Translations under genes and position numbers: made by a program | The notes under the pieces: generated by a model | The model's database searches: none | The model's input: the letters and a program-made list of their open reading frames with translations, nothing else | What the model was told of the DNA's origin: nothing | Part shown: in pieces, positions 1 to 7,750 of the stretch | Position numbering within the stretch: position 1 is the stretch's first letter | Layout: each line of letters begins with the position of its first letter | NCBI GenBank assembly: GCA_946615965.1 | Contig: CAMOIC010000002.1 | Location: 1-64,000, forward strand | Source: UBA3700 sp002372775 | Lineage (GTDB): Bacteria > Bacillota > Clostridia > Christensenellales > UBA3700 | DNA length: 64,000 nt | Direction: 5' to 3'

Positions 1-502
1 CTTTGGCATATAAAAAGCCATCTGTAAGTGGAGTAAATGATTTATGGAAAACATCCTGTCCTGTAGCTGCTAGTGTTGTGATAGTTCTTCCGTGGAAAGA
101 ATTAACAAGAGTGATTATTTTGTAATAATCATTTCCCTTCTTTTCTTCTGCATATTTTCTTGCAACTTTAATAGCACATTCATTTGCTTCAGCACCAGAA
201 TTTCCAAAGAATACCTTCTTCATTCCAGTCTTTTCACATAAAGCTTTTGCTAAATCAGCACATGGCTTTGTGTAATATAAGTTTGAAGCATGTTGTAATG
301 TATTTATTTGATTAATAACAGCATCTTTCCAAGGCTTATCATTAATACCAAAAATAGTTACACCAATACCAGAACCTAAATCGATATATTCTTTTCCATT
401 AAAGTCCTTCAAAATGGAACCATTTCCCTCTTTAATTTCAATTGGGAAACGATTATATGTATTAGCAACAAATAAAGAATCTATATTTTGTAATTCGCTC
501 AT
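1..502 (-). CDS. argD: Acetylornithine aminotransferase, N-terminal part (cut by window start)
   Basis: This gene encodes the PLP-dependent aminotransferase that makes N-acetylornithine in arginine synthesis. Translating the minus strand from the ATG at 500-502 gives a product starting MSELQNIDSLFVANTYNRFP. It continues through a glycine-rich GSGIGVTIFG stretch and the class-III segment FFGNSGAEANECAIKVARKY, which is typical of ArgD and its relatives. Only about the first 167 residues are in the window, so the PLP lysine is not visible. The start codon shares one base with the argB stop (TAATG), so the two genes are probably translationally coupled. It is the fourth gene of an argC-argJ-argB-argD operon. 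Succinylornithine or ornithine aminotransferase paralogues are possible from the fragment alone, but the context favours ArgD. Confidence 0.9.
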   Translation of the reverse strand, partial: MSELQNIDSLFVANTYNRFPIEIKEGNGSILKDFNGKEYIDLGSGIGVTIFGINDKPWKDAVINQINTLQHASNLYYTKPCADLAKALCEKTGMKKVFFGNSGAEANECAIKVARKYAEEKKGNDYYKIITLVNSFHGRTITTLAATGQDVFHKSFTPLTDGFLYAK

Positions 503-1374
503 TATTTTTCACCTTTAACCATTGTACCAGCACCTTCGTTTGTTAGAAGCTCAATTAGAATTGAGTGAGATACACGGCCATCCATTATAACTACATTCTT
601 AACACCATGTTCTAGTGCATCGATACAACATTCAACTTTAGGAATCATACCACCTTGTACAACACCATCTTTAATTAAGTTTTCAGCTTCTTGGATTGAA
701 ACTTCTTTAATTAGAGATGTTGGGTCTTCTTTATTAGTTAAAATACCTGCAATATCTGTCATCATGATTAATCTTTCTGCATTTAAAGCACCAGCAATTC
801 TTGCAGCAGCTGTATCACCATTAATATTGTAAGTATTACCCTTTTCATCACCGGCAATTGTAGATACAACAGGAATATATCCATTATCTAATAAATCTTG
901 AACTGGTTTAATATTGATCTTTGTAATAGAACCAACATAGCCTAGTTTTTCATCCTTAATCTTAGCAGCAATTAATCTACCATCAAGACCAGAGATACCC
1001 ATAGCTTTACCGCCTTTAACCTCTAGCAACTTAACAAGTGATTTATTAACTTTACCAGCTAAAACCATTTGAACAATATCTACAGTTTCTTTATCTGTAA
1101 CACGTAGACCATTTACAAATTCTGCCTTCTTGCCAAGTTTAGCCATAAGTTCAGAAATTTCTGGGCCACCACCATGAACTAGAACAACTTTAATACCAAT
1201 TAAAGATAGAAGAACAATATCTTCCATAACTTGTTCTTTTAACTCTTCATTAATCATAGCGTTGCCGCCATATTTAACAACTACAGTCTTACCATAATAC
1301 TTTTGAATATATGGTAAAGCTTGAGTTAATACTTGCGCACGTTCTGCATTTGTGAATAAGCTTACGTTTTTCAT
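502..1374 (-). CDS. argB: Acetylglutamate kinase
   Basis: ArgB phosphorylates N-acetylglutamate, the second step of arginine synthesis. The 290-residue product has the amino-acid-kinase fold signatures: VVVKYGGNAM near residues 31-40 (phosphate-binding lysine K34), VLVHGGGPEI near 65-74, NGLRVTDKET for N-acetylglutamate binding, and MMTDIAGIL and GGMIPKVE toward the C-terminus. The N-terminal helix before the kinase core is of the kind found in arginine-inhibited hexameric enzymes. This fits the cyclic pathway implied by the argJ next door, although feedback inhibition is inferred and not seen. It lies 14 bp downstream of argJ and overlaps the argD start by one base. Confidence 0.96.
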   Translation of the reverse strand: MKNVSLFTNAERAQVLTQALPYIQKYYGKTVVVKYGGNAMINEELKEQVMEDIVLLSLIGIKVVLVHGGGPEISELMAKLGKKAEFVNGLRVTDKETVDIVQMVLAGKVNKSLVKLLEVKGGKAMGISGLDGRLIAAKIKDEKLGYVGSITKINIKPVQDLLDNGYIPVVSTIAGDEKGNTYNINGDTAAARIAGALNAERLIMMTDIAGILTNKEDPTSLIKEVSIQEAENLIKDGVVQGGMIPKVECCIDALEHGVKNVVIMDGRVSHSILIELLTNEGAGTMVKGEK

Positions 1375-1388
1375 ACTTCTCTCTCCTA

Positions 1389-2603
1389 TTAAGTACGATA
1401 ATCTCCGTTAATCTTTACATAGTCATATGTTAAATCGCAGCCCCAAGCTACTGAAGAAACATCACCATCATTTAGATTAACTAAGATATTAATTTCATTT
1501 TCTAATAATATTTCTTTTGCCTTTTCTTCTGAGAATGGAATACCTGCACCATTTTTGCAAACATCTAAAACACCCTTATTAGATTCAAAAGAAACATCAA
1601 TCTTATTGACATCAACATCAGCACCAGAGTAACCAATAGCACATAGAACACGTCCCCAGTTAGCATCAGCACCAAACATTGCTGCTTTTAATAAACTTGA
1701 ACAAATAACGCTCTTTGCAACTGTCTTTGCAGCTTCTAATGACTTAGCATTAGAAACTTTGCATTCTAGTAATTTTGTAGCACCTTCACCATCTCCAGCA
1801 ATCTTTCTACATAAAGCAACTGTAACAGTATTTAAAGCGTTCATGAAAATCTTGAAGTTTGAATCATCTTCAACAATTTCTTTATTACCAGCAAGTCCAT
1901 TTGCAAGAACGCAAACCATATCATTTGTTGATGTATCACCATCTACAGAAACCATATTAAATGTATCTTTAATATCTGAAGATAATGCCTTTTGTAACAT
2001 TTGAGAAGAAATAGCAACATCTGATGTAATAAATACAAGCATTGTAGCCATATTAGGATGGATCATACCAGAACCTTTAGCAATACCACCAACATGACAA
2101 ATCTTGCCATCGATCATAAATTCAACAGCTACTTCCTTCTTCTTTGTATCTGTTGTCATAATAGCTTCAGCAGCATCTGAACCTTTATCATAAGCAAGTC
2201 CATTTACTAAATCTGGCATAGCATTCTTAATTGGAGTCATATCTAAAGGTTGACCAATAACACCAGTAGAAGCTACAACAACGTTAGATTTAGATATATT
2301 CATTGCATTAGCAACAAGTTCACAACCATAATTTGCTACATCAATACCATCTGCATTACAAGTATTTGCATTACCAGAATTACAAATAATTGCTTGAGCC
2401 TTTCCATCTTTAATGTTTTCTTTTGTAACAATAAGTGGAGCGCCCTTAACTAGATTAGTTGTATAAACAGCTGCTGCATTAGCAACAACATCAGAACAAA
2501 TTAATGCTAAATCCTTCTTTGTGTGATTCTTACGAATACCACAGTGAAGACCATTTGCTTTAAAACCTTTCGCAGCACATACGCCACCTTCAATAAGTTT
2601 CAT
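1389..2603 (-). CDS. argJ: Bifunctional glutamate N-acetyltransferase / ornithine acetyltransferase
   Basis: ArgJ moves the acetyl group from N-acetylornithine to glutamate, recycling acetyl in the arginine pathway. The 404-residue length is normal. The self-cleavage site is clear: KGSGMIHPNMATML, with the Thr at residue 187 being the nucleophile that becomes the new N-terminus of the beta chain. STGVIGQPL near residue 112 is the usual oxyanion-hole region. The strong ribosome-binding site AGGAG lies 7-8 bases before the ATG. Whether it also uses acetyl-CoA (bifunctional) or only acetylornithine cannot be told from the sequence; no argA or argE is in the window. Confidence 0.96.
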   Translation of the reverse strand: MKLIEGGVCAAKGFKANGLHCGIRKNHTKKDLALICSDVVANAAAVYTTNLVKGAPLIVTKENIKDGKAQAIICNSGNANTCNADGIDVANYGCELVANAMNISKSNVVVASTGVIGQPLDMTPIKNAMPDLVNGLAYDKGSDAAEAIMTTDTKKKEVAVEFMIDGKICHVGGIAKGSGMIHPNMATMLVFITSDVAISSQMLQKALSSDIKDTFNMVSVDGDTSTNDMVCVLANGLAGNKEIVEDDSNFKIFMNALNTVTVALCRKIAGDGEGATKLLECKVSNAKSLEAAKTVAKSVICSSLLKAAMFGADANWGRVLCAIGYSGADVDVNKIDVSFESNKGVLDVCKNGAGIPFSEEKAKEILLENEINILVNLNDGDVSSVAWGCDLTYDYVKINGDYRT

Positions 2604-2614
2604 ATATATCTCTC

Positions 2615-3535
2615 CTAAACGTTTAATCCTTTTTCTTCTTCTACACCAAGAACGATATTCATATTTTGAATAGCTGCACCTGATGCACCTTTTCCTAAAT
2701 TGTCGAATCTAGAAACTAACAATATTCTATCTTCATTACCATATACAGTTATTGACATATCATCCCTACCTGCATATATATTTGCACTAATAAATCCATT
2801 TTCAGATATATCATTATCAAAATGAACAATCTTTGAATTGTATTGTTGTCTATATATTTCTTTAATATCTTCAACAGAGCATTTTAAATCGCTCTTAAAT
2901 AATGGCACTGTTACTTCCATACCTTGTGGGAATGGAGCAATGATTGGACAAAATACAGGAGCGTTTTCAATACCAGTAACAAACTTCATTTCTGGTAAAT
3001 GCTTATGCATTTGTGTTAAACCATATTGTCTTGGAGCTAAGAAATCATTTGGTATGTTATTCTCATATTGCTCTATTGTCTTTTTTCCACCACCTGTATA
3101 ACCAGTTAAAGAAATACAAGTTAAATTAATATTCTTATCAATTACACCAGCTTTAACAAGAGGATTAACTAAAGATATAAAACCACTTGCATGACATCCT
3201 GGATTTGCAATTTTCTTAGATGAAGCAATCTTTGCCCTATAATCTTCGATTTCAGCAAAACCGTATGTCCAATTAGGATTAACACGATGTGCTGTTGATG
3301 TATCAATAATTACAGTTGAATCATTCTCAACAAGTGAAGCAGATTCAATAGCTGCTGCATCTGGTAAACATAAGAAAGTTACATCGGATGAATTGATTGC
3401 ATCCTTTCTTGCGTTTATATCTTTTCTAAGTTCTTCAGGAAGTTTAATTAGTGAAATATCATCTCTTAAAGATAATCTATCAACTATCTTCAATCCAGTA
3501 GTTCCGGCACTGCCATCAATAAATACTTTAATCAT
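2615..3535 (-). CDS. argC: N-acetyl-gamma-glutamyl-phosphate reductase (short type)
   Basis: ArgC reduces N-acetylglutamyl phosphate with NADPH, the third step of arginine synthesis. The product begins MIKVFIDGSAGTTGLKI, a Rossmann-type start, and carries the catalytic cysteine in IANPGCHASG. At about 306 residues it belongs to the shorter ArgC class. The open frame extends 16-17 codons upstream, but AGGAG sits just before the tandem ATGATG at 3533-3538, so translation almost certainly starts there. I took the second ATG, which has the better spacing. It is the first gene of the arg operon, and its promoter and an ARG-box-like palindrome are just upstream. Confidence 0.93.
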   Translation of the reverse strand: MIKVFIDGSAGTTGLKIVDRLSLRDDISLIKLPEELRKDINARKDAINSSDVTFLCLPDAAAIESASLVENDSTVIIDTSTAHRVNPNWTYGFAEIEDYRAKIASSKKIANPGCHASGFISLVNPLVKAGVIDKNINLTCISLTGYTGGGKKTIEQYENNIPNDFLAPRQYGLTQMHKHLPEMKFVTGIENAPVFCPIIAPFPQGMEVTVPLFKSDLKCSVEDIKEIYRQQYNSKIVHFDNDISENGFISANIYAGRDDMSITVYGNEDRILLVSRFDNLGKGASGAAIQNMNIVLGVEEEKGLNV

Positions 3536-3556
3536 CATTTCTCCTTTTATGCACTG

Positions 3557-3576
3557 TATGCATATTTTTATGCATA
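3557..3576. promoter_or_regulatory. ARG-box-like operator palindrome in the arg leader
   Basis: The 20 bp read TATGCATA-TTTT-TATGCATA, a perfect 8-bp inverted repeat. It resembles ArgR/AhrC ARG boxes (AT-rich 18-bp palindromes) and lies between the predicted arg transcription start and the argC ribosome-binding site. Further AT-rich TGTATA/TATACA half-sites lie upstream of the -35 box, around 3643-3680. Binding by an arginine repressor is inferred from position. Confidence 0.55.
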
Positions 3577-3610
3577 AATATAGCACATAATGTCCCTTAA
3601 GAACGACTTT

Positions 3611-3639
3611 ATTATATTAACTACTAAAATAATATTCAA
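3611..3639 (-). promoter_or_regulatory. Promoter of the argCJBD operon
   Basis: On the minus strand there is TTGAAT, a 17-bp spacer, then an exact TATAAT. The predicted start lies near 3604, giving a leader of about 65 nt that contains the ARG-box-like palindrome. Confidence 0.75.
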
Positions 3640-3696
3640 TAAAATGTATATAAAATGTATAAATTTGAATAAATATACATTTTTTGCATAAAAAAA

Positions 3697-4014
3697 CAAG
3701 ATGGTCTATAAGCCGAGTTCTGTATTAGATGATCATCTGTCTAGACATACTGTTACCAATATGTTCAAGCGATTGCGAGACTAGCAGGCTACCTTAACGT
3801 CTCTTTCTTGCACCAAGTGGGGTTTACAGGGCTCCCCATGTCACCACGGGGACGGTGAGCTCTTACCTCGCCTTTCCATCCTTACCATTTCTGGCGGTTT
3901 ATTTCTGTTGCACTTTCCTTCAAGTCACCTTGACTGGCCGTTAACCAGCACTCTGCCTTGTGGTGCTCGGACTTTCCTCATTCCTATTAGGACTGCGATC
4001 ATCTGGCCATCTTG
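3697..4014 (-). ncRNA. rnpB: RNase P RNA
   Basis: This is the catalytic RNA that trims tRNA 5' ends. On the minus strand the conserved 5' block GAGGAAAGTCCGAGCACC lies near 3965-3985. The 3' block reads ACAGAACTCGGCTTATAGACC, the universal RNase P ending (shortened here). The ends pair: CAAGATGG at the 5' end matches CCATCTTG at the 3' end (helix P1), followed directly by seven T residues that serve as terminator. This fixes the length at about 318 nt. It sits between the nine-gene operon and the arg operon. Confidence 0.95.
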
Positions 4015-4021
4015 CATACTT

Positions 4022-4051
4022 ATATTACTATTATATATAAATAAAAGTCAA
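4022..4051 (-). promoter_or_regulatory. Promoter of rnpB
   Basis: The minus strand has TTGACT, 18 bp, then TAATAT, placed 7 nt before the predicted RNase P 5' end. The -35 box abuts the terminator of the upstream operon. Confidence 0.65.
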
Positions 4052-4071
4052 AAAGAATGCACTATGCACTC
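4050..4071 (-). terminator. Terminator of the SPFH/ESCRT/TIR/nrdR operon
   Basis: The stem GAGTGCA/TGCATTC with a 3-nt loop is followed by five T residues on the minus strand. The stem overlaps the stop codon of the lipoprotein gene at 4062-4064, so it closes the operon and is packed directly against the rnpB promoter. Confidence 0.7.
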
Positions 4072-5090
4072 TTTCTAACTCTTACAATTGGCAAAAATCC
4101 TTTGTATGTTTCTGTATCCCTAAAATCTTCAGATACCAGCGCTGTTGATGAGATATTTCCTTGTGTTGTTACAAAATAAACAGAGGCAGCATGTTCATTT
4201 CCATATGGGGATCTTAACCACCATTCACCATACCTTCTCTCTACTTTGTCTTTTGTTCTAATTGCAAATAATACACCTTTAGCAATTGCATAATCTGAAA
4301 CTTCAGTTAATCTTTTATTTGTTGCTATATCTCCACTATCTACAAAGCCATATGTTGATCTTGTAGCTTCGTTAACACTTAGTGAATAAATCTTATCTTC
4401 TGTATTTTTTTGAACAGATGTAAATGCATTATTATTGTTGTATTTTGTTTTATTATCTACAGTTGTTACAACAATATCCTTTACTTGATTTGTATCAAAG
4501 GCTTTTTTATAGAAAGTATTAGCAAATTTTCTTAATGTTGAATATTCATAAGAATTAGCATATACCCATTTATCTCCGCCGTTATATTTAACGCCTTCAT
4601 CATCTTTATAGAAATATCTTTCTGTAGAATCTCCTGCAATATTTGCAATGTTTTGGAAATTAGTAATATCTAAAATCTTATTTGACATACAAACAAATGC
4701 ATTGTCTTCTTTTGAATAGATGATATTCCATATAATATCTTCAACAACAAATGCGTATTCTTGACCTGCAATAACAGAACTACCATTTGAGAATGTAGCA
4801 TCCTCCACACTAGGTGTTGCTGTAATTATTGCATATGTTTTTCCATTATATTTGTAATAACCTGTTGATTCATCATATTCTCCAGTTTTGATATCACTAA
4901 GTTCTACATTCTTAGCGATTGTTTGTGGATATGAACCAAAAGATATTTGTTTTGAAGTAACAAAAGTATAAGATAAAGAATCTTTCTCTTCTTGTTTTGT
5001 ATTATCATCTTTCTTACATGCAAACAAACATGTTGAACAAATAATAGATAAAATTATTACAACTGAAAATATTTTTATAAACTTTTTCAT
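4062..5090 (-). CDS. Putative lipoprotein with C-terminal DUF6273-like domain
   Basis: The product has 342 residues and an unknown function. It starts with a lysine-led hydrophobic signal peptide ending in a lipobox, LFAC, with the lipidated cysteine at residue 25, so it should be anchored outside the membrane. The C-terminal part has the WWLRSP...GFLPIVRVR pattern common in Clostridia surface proteins (DUF6273, related to the formylglycine-generating-enzyme/C-type-lectin-like fold). The fold assignment is from recall. The start codon overlaps the nrdR stop (TAATG), which makes it the last gene of the nine-gene operon. An envelope location would suit a membrane-stress system, but it could be an unrelated passenger. 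Confidence 0.75.
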   Translation of the reverse strand: MKKFIKIFSVVIILSIICSTCLFACKKDDNTKQEEKDSLSYTFVTSKQISFGSYPQTIAKNVELSDIKTGEYDESTGYYKYNGKTYAIITATPSVEDATFSNGSSVIAGQEYAFVVEDIIWNIIYSKEDNAFVCMSNKILDITNFQNIANIAGDSTERYFYKDDEGVKYNGGDKWVYANSYEYSTLRKFANTFYKKAFDTNQVKDIVVTTVDNKTKYNNNNAFTSVQKNTEDKIYSLSVNEATRSTYGFVDSGDIATNKRLTEVSDYAIAKGVLFAIRTKDKVERRYGEWWLRSPYGNEHAASVYFVTTQGNISSTALVSEDFRDTETYKGFLPIVRVRKSA

Positions 5091-5548
5091 TATTTCTTCT
5101 CTTTTACTAAATCTTTGATTTCAGATAGCCAGCTGTTAATATCTTTAAATTCTCTATATACAGCAGCAAATCTAATATAAGCTACATCATCTAATTTCTT
5201 TAAGCCTTCCATAGCATATTCACCAATTTGAGATGATGTTACTTCTTGTTCTAAAGAATTAGCAATTTTCTTTTCTATATCATCAACAAGTTTATCTATC
5301 TTTTCCATTGGAACAGGACGCTTAGCGCAAGCAGATAAAATACCTTGCTTTAATTTGTTTCTTGAGAATGGTTGTCTATCTCCATTCTTTTTAATTACAA
5401 GGATTGGAGCAATTTCAATAGTTTCATAAGTTGTAAAACGTCTGCCGCATTGCATGCATTCACGTCTTCTTCTTATTGATGTTCCATCTTCATTTAATCT
5501 ACTGTCTATAACTTTACTTTCTAGACATCCACAAAAGCTACATTTCAT
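5090..5548 (-). CDS. nrdR: Ribonucleotide reductase regulator NrdR
   Basis: NrdR is a zinc-ribbon, ATP-cone repressor that senses (d)ATP and represses ribonucleotide reductase genes. The 152-residue product has the usual architecture: CSFC and CMQC zinc knuckles within residues 3-37, the RRRRECMQCGRRFTTYE signature, then an ATP-cone domain (PILVIKKNGDRQPFSRNKL and following). It begins only 3 bp after the TIR gene stop and its own stop overlaps the lipoprotein start. A housekeeping dNTP regulator is therefore co-transcribed with the ESCRT/TIR genes. No NrdR-box target is in the window. Confidence 0.97.
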   Translation of the reverse strand: MKCSFCGCLESKVIDSRLNEDGTSIRRRRECMQCGRRFTTYETIEIAPILVIKKNGDRQPFSRNKLKQGILSACAKRPVPMEKIDKLVDDIEKKIANSLEQEVTSSQIGEYAMEGLKKLDDVAYIRFAAVYREFKDINSWLSEIKDLVKEKK

Positions 5549-5551
5549 ATA

Positions 5552-7741
5552 TTAACTCCATAACCAGAATTTCTTCTTTTTCTTATCGACTTGTTTACTA
5601 GTTGTTGTTTGCTTTGGTTTATTAACAGGGTTTGGTGCTTCTACTTTAGCTGCCTTTGTAGGTGTTGCAGTAGTACTTACGCTTCCTCCCTCATATTGAA
5701 CCAATCTATCATAATACTCATCAAATAAATTTAAGTTTGGAATAGATATTCTATATTTCTTTGGAATAGCTTTATATCTATTCTCTAGTTTTGTATATAG
5801 TTCCCTACTTGGAACTTTTTCCCTAGGCAATTTAGAGAAATAATTGTTCAAAACATTAGCATCATTCTTATACTTTTTGTCATAACCATTAGTAAGAGTT
5901 TCAGTAAAACCTTTAACATATTTCTTATATTGGTCATCCAAATTCGTATACATCTTTTCAGCACGAATTAATTGTTCTCTTGTAGGAACTTCTGCTTCTT
6001 CAATCTCAGTTAGAACATTCTGAACTCTTGTTATTTCAGTCATCTTCATTTTCTTAGCAGCATCACCTACAACCTTTCCAATATCGCCTGTTAATTCTTG
6101 TTCATCATCAGAAAGGTTCTTATAATCTTCTTGAATTTGAATAATATCATCATAATTTGGATATTCTTTATTATTCACATAATTCAATCTTGTATTAAAG
6201 TCAGAAATCTTATTTTCTCTAATCTTCTTTTTAGCATTTAATATAATTTCTTTTAAGTCTTCAACATATTTTCTAGAAGCAGGTCCTAGTTTCTCATATA
6301 ATTGGTGAATTTCTTCAATATCCTCTTCTGTTGGTCTTGGATTAATTCTAAGGTTTTGTAATGCGGTATTAACTTTTTCTGCACTTAATCTTAAATAATC
6401 ATCCCTTTCTTTAACTAATCCATCAACGAAGTCCATTTTGCCACTTTGTTTAGCAAATTTAGATAACACTTTAAAGTTAATCGATTCTTTGAAATTATCA
6501 TGCATAATAAGCTCTTTTGCACTTTGAGCTTGGAAATCTACAAGCAATTTATAGTACCAAATTAAGTAGTTCTCAGCATCAATAAGTTCGGCTTTTTTAA
6601 TTAACTTTCCAGCTTCTTCAAAGTCACCTAAATCTTCAATAGTAACTTTGATGAGTTTTAATACAGAAACAAGTGCTGGATCCATATGTTCAACTTGCAT
6701 TCTTCTTGTATCATCTAATGCTTTAGATACTTCTATTCTTTGTTGACCATAAATAGCTTCCATTAATTTTCTAATGTTATTTCTATTCTCATCAATTTCT
6801 TCTTGTTGTTTAGCATCCATATTAATAGGATGAATGATATTATTTAAAGATTCTTCAATATCCTTCATTAATGAGATACCATATTTCAAACCTTGCATAT
6901 GAGATAACTCAATTGGTAAATCATCTGGAGTAAATCCATCAGTAAAAATAGGAATAATACAAGCCTTATTACTACCTGGCTTTGAATCATTTAATTGTAA
7001 GAATCTCTTCCATTCGTTTTGTAACCAATGGCTTTCTAGATATTCTTTATGAGAACAAATTAATAGCATTACTTTAGCTGTATATAAACCATAATAAATA
7101 TTTGGTTCATATTCTCTAACTCTAATACCTTTTAGAGACTTTTCACTAAAGAATACTCTATATTTTGAAGCAAGCTCAGAGTAGATTTCACTAGCTAAGT
7201 CATAATCTGTTGAGAATATGTCTGAATTTAATTCTGTCTTCTTAAAGCAGATAAATACATCATATGGTTTTGTCGATTCAATAATCTTAGCTGCTTTTTC
7301 ACGAGCATCTTCAATAATATTTAATCTATCTTGATAATCTAACAATTTCTCTGGAGATGTTTTCTTCAGATAATTCATAAATGTTAGATATTGATCAGTC
7401 TGTGTTATAGGATTTTCTTTTACTTTAAAGAATGATGGGAATAAATTGCCATTATTATCTACTTCAAGCATTACTTGTTGATCGCAAAGTAATAATCCCC
7501 AATAAGCAGCTGTTAAATCTTCTTCAGGATATTTAGCAATAATTGATTCGTACATAGATTTAGCCTTAGAAAAGTCTGCAAATTGTCTTTGAGAATTTGC
7601 AATTCTTAAATCAATAAACATCTGGCTATCTGCTTGTCTTTTAGTATATGTGTTACCGCAAGATTCACAGATGTATAAATCACCCTCTCTTCTACAGTGG
7701 GTGCTTAAACATACCGGACATTGAAAGGCTTCTAATTTCAT
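5552..7741 (-). CDS. TIR-domain protein with N-terminal zinc ribbon and helical repeats
   Basis: The 729-residue cytoplasmic protein has several parts. Residues 8-28 form a zinc ribbon (C8, C11, C25, C28). Residues 45-150 are helical and TPR-like. Residues 157-300 are a TIR domain: YDVFICFKKTE at 160-170, FSEKSLKGI near 198-206, and SHKEYLESHWLQNEWKRF with W239 and E243 in the W-x3-E arrangement that holds the catalytic glutamate of NAD-cleaving TIR domains. Residues 465-680 contain four degenerate helical repeats ending in YEKL, YKNL, YTNL and YKAI segments. The tail is Thr/Pro/Lys-rich and finishes KKKKKFWLWS, a basic-aromatic end that could touch membrane. NADase activity is inferred from the family. 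It is seventh in the ESCRT-like operon, 9 bp after the BrxL-like gene, and is the likely effector. Confidence 0.85.
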   Translation of the reverse strand: MKLEAFQCPVCLSTHCRREGDLYICESCGNTYTKRQADSQMFIDLRIANSQRQFADFSKAKSMYESIIAKYPEEDLTAAYWGLLLCDQQVMLEVDNNGNLFPSFFKVKENPITQTDQYLTFMNYLKKTSPEKLLDYQDRLNIIEDAREKAAKIIESTKPYDVFICFKKTELNSDIFSTDYDLASEIYSELASKYRVFFSEKSLKGIRVREYEPNIYYGLYTAKVMLLICSHKEYLESHWLQNEWKRFLQLNDSKPGSNKACIIPIFTDGFTPDDLPIELSHMQGLKYGISLMKDIEESLNNIIHPINMDAKQQEEIDENRNNIRKLMEAIYGQQRIEVSKALDDTRRMQVEHMDPALVSVLKLIKVTIEDLGDFEEAGKLIKKAELIDAENYLIWYYKLLVDFQAQSAKELIMHDNFKESINFKVLSKFAKQSGKMDFVDGLVKERDDYLRLSAEKVNTALQNLRINPRPTEEDIEEIHQLYEKLGPASRKYVEDLKEIILNAKKKIRENKISDFNTRLNYVNNKEYPNYDDIIQIQEDYKNLSDDEQELTGDIGKVVGDAAKKMKMTEITRVQNVLTEIEEAEVPTREQLIRAEKMYTNLDDQYKKYVKGFTETLTNGYDKKYKNDANVLNNYFSKLPREKVPSRELYTKLENRYKAIPKKYRISIPNLNLFDEYYDRLVQYEGGSVSTTATPTKAAKVEAPNPVNKPKQTTTSKQVDKKKKKFWLWS

Positions 7742-7750
7742 ATAGAATCT

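Noticed and set aside
2615..3586. Longer ArgC with 16-17 extra N-terminal residues
   Set aside because: The AGGAG site lies inside the extension and the extra residues do not match the family start.
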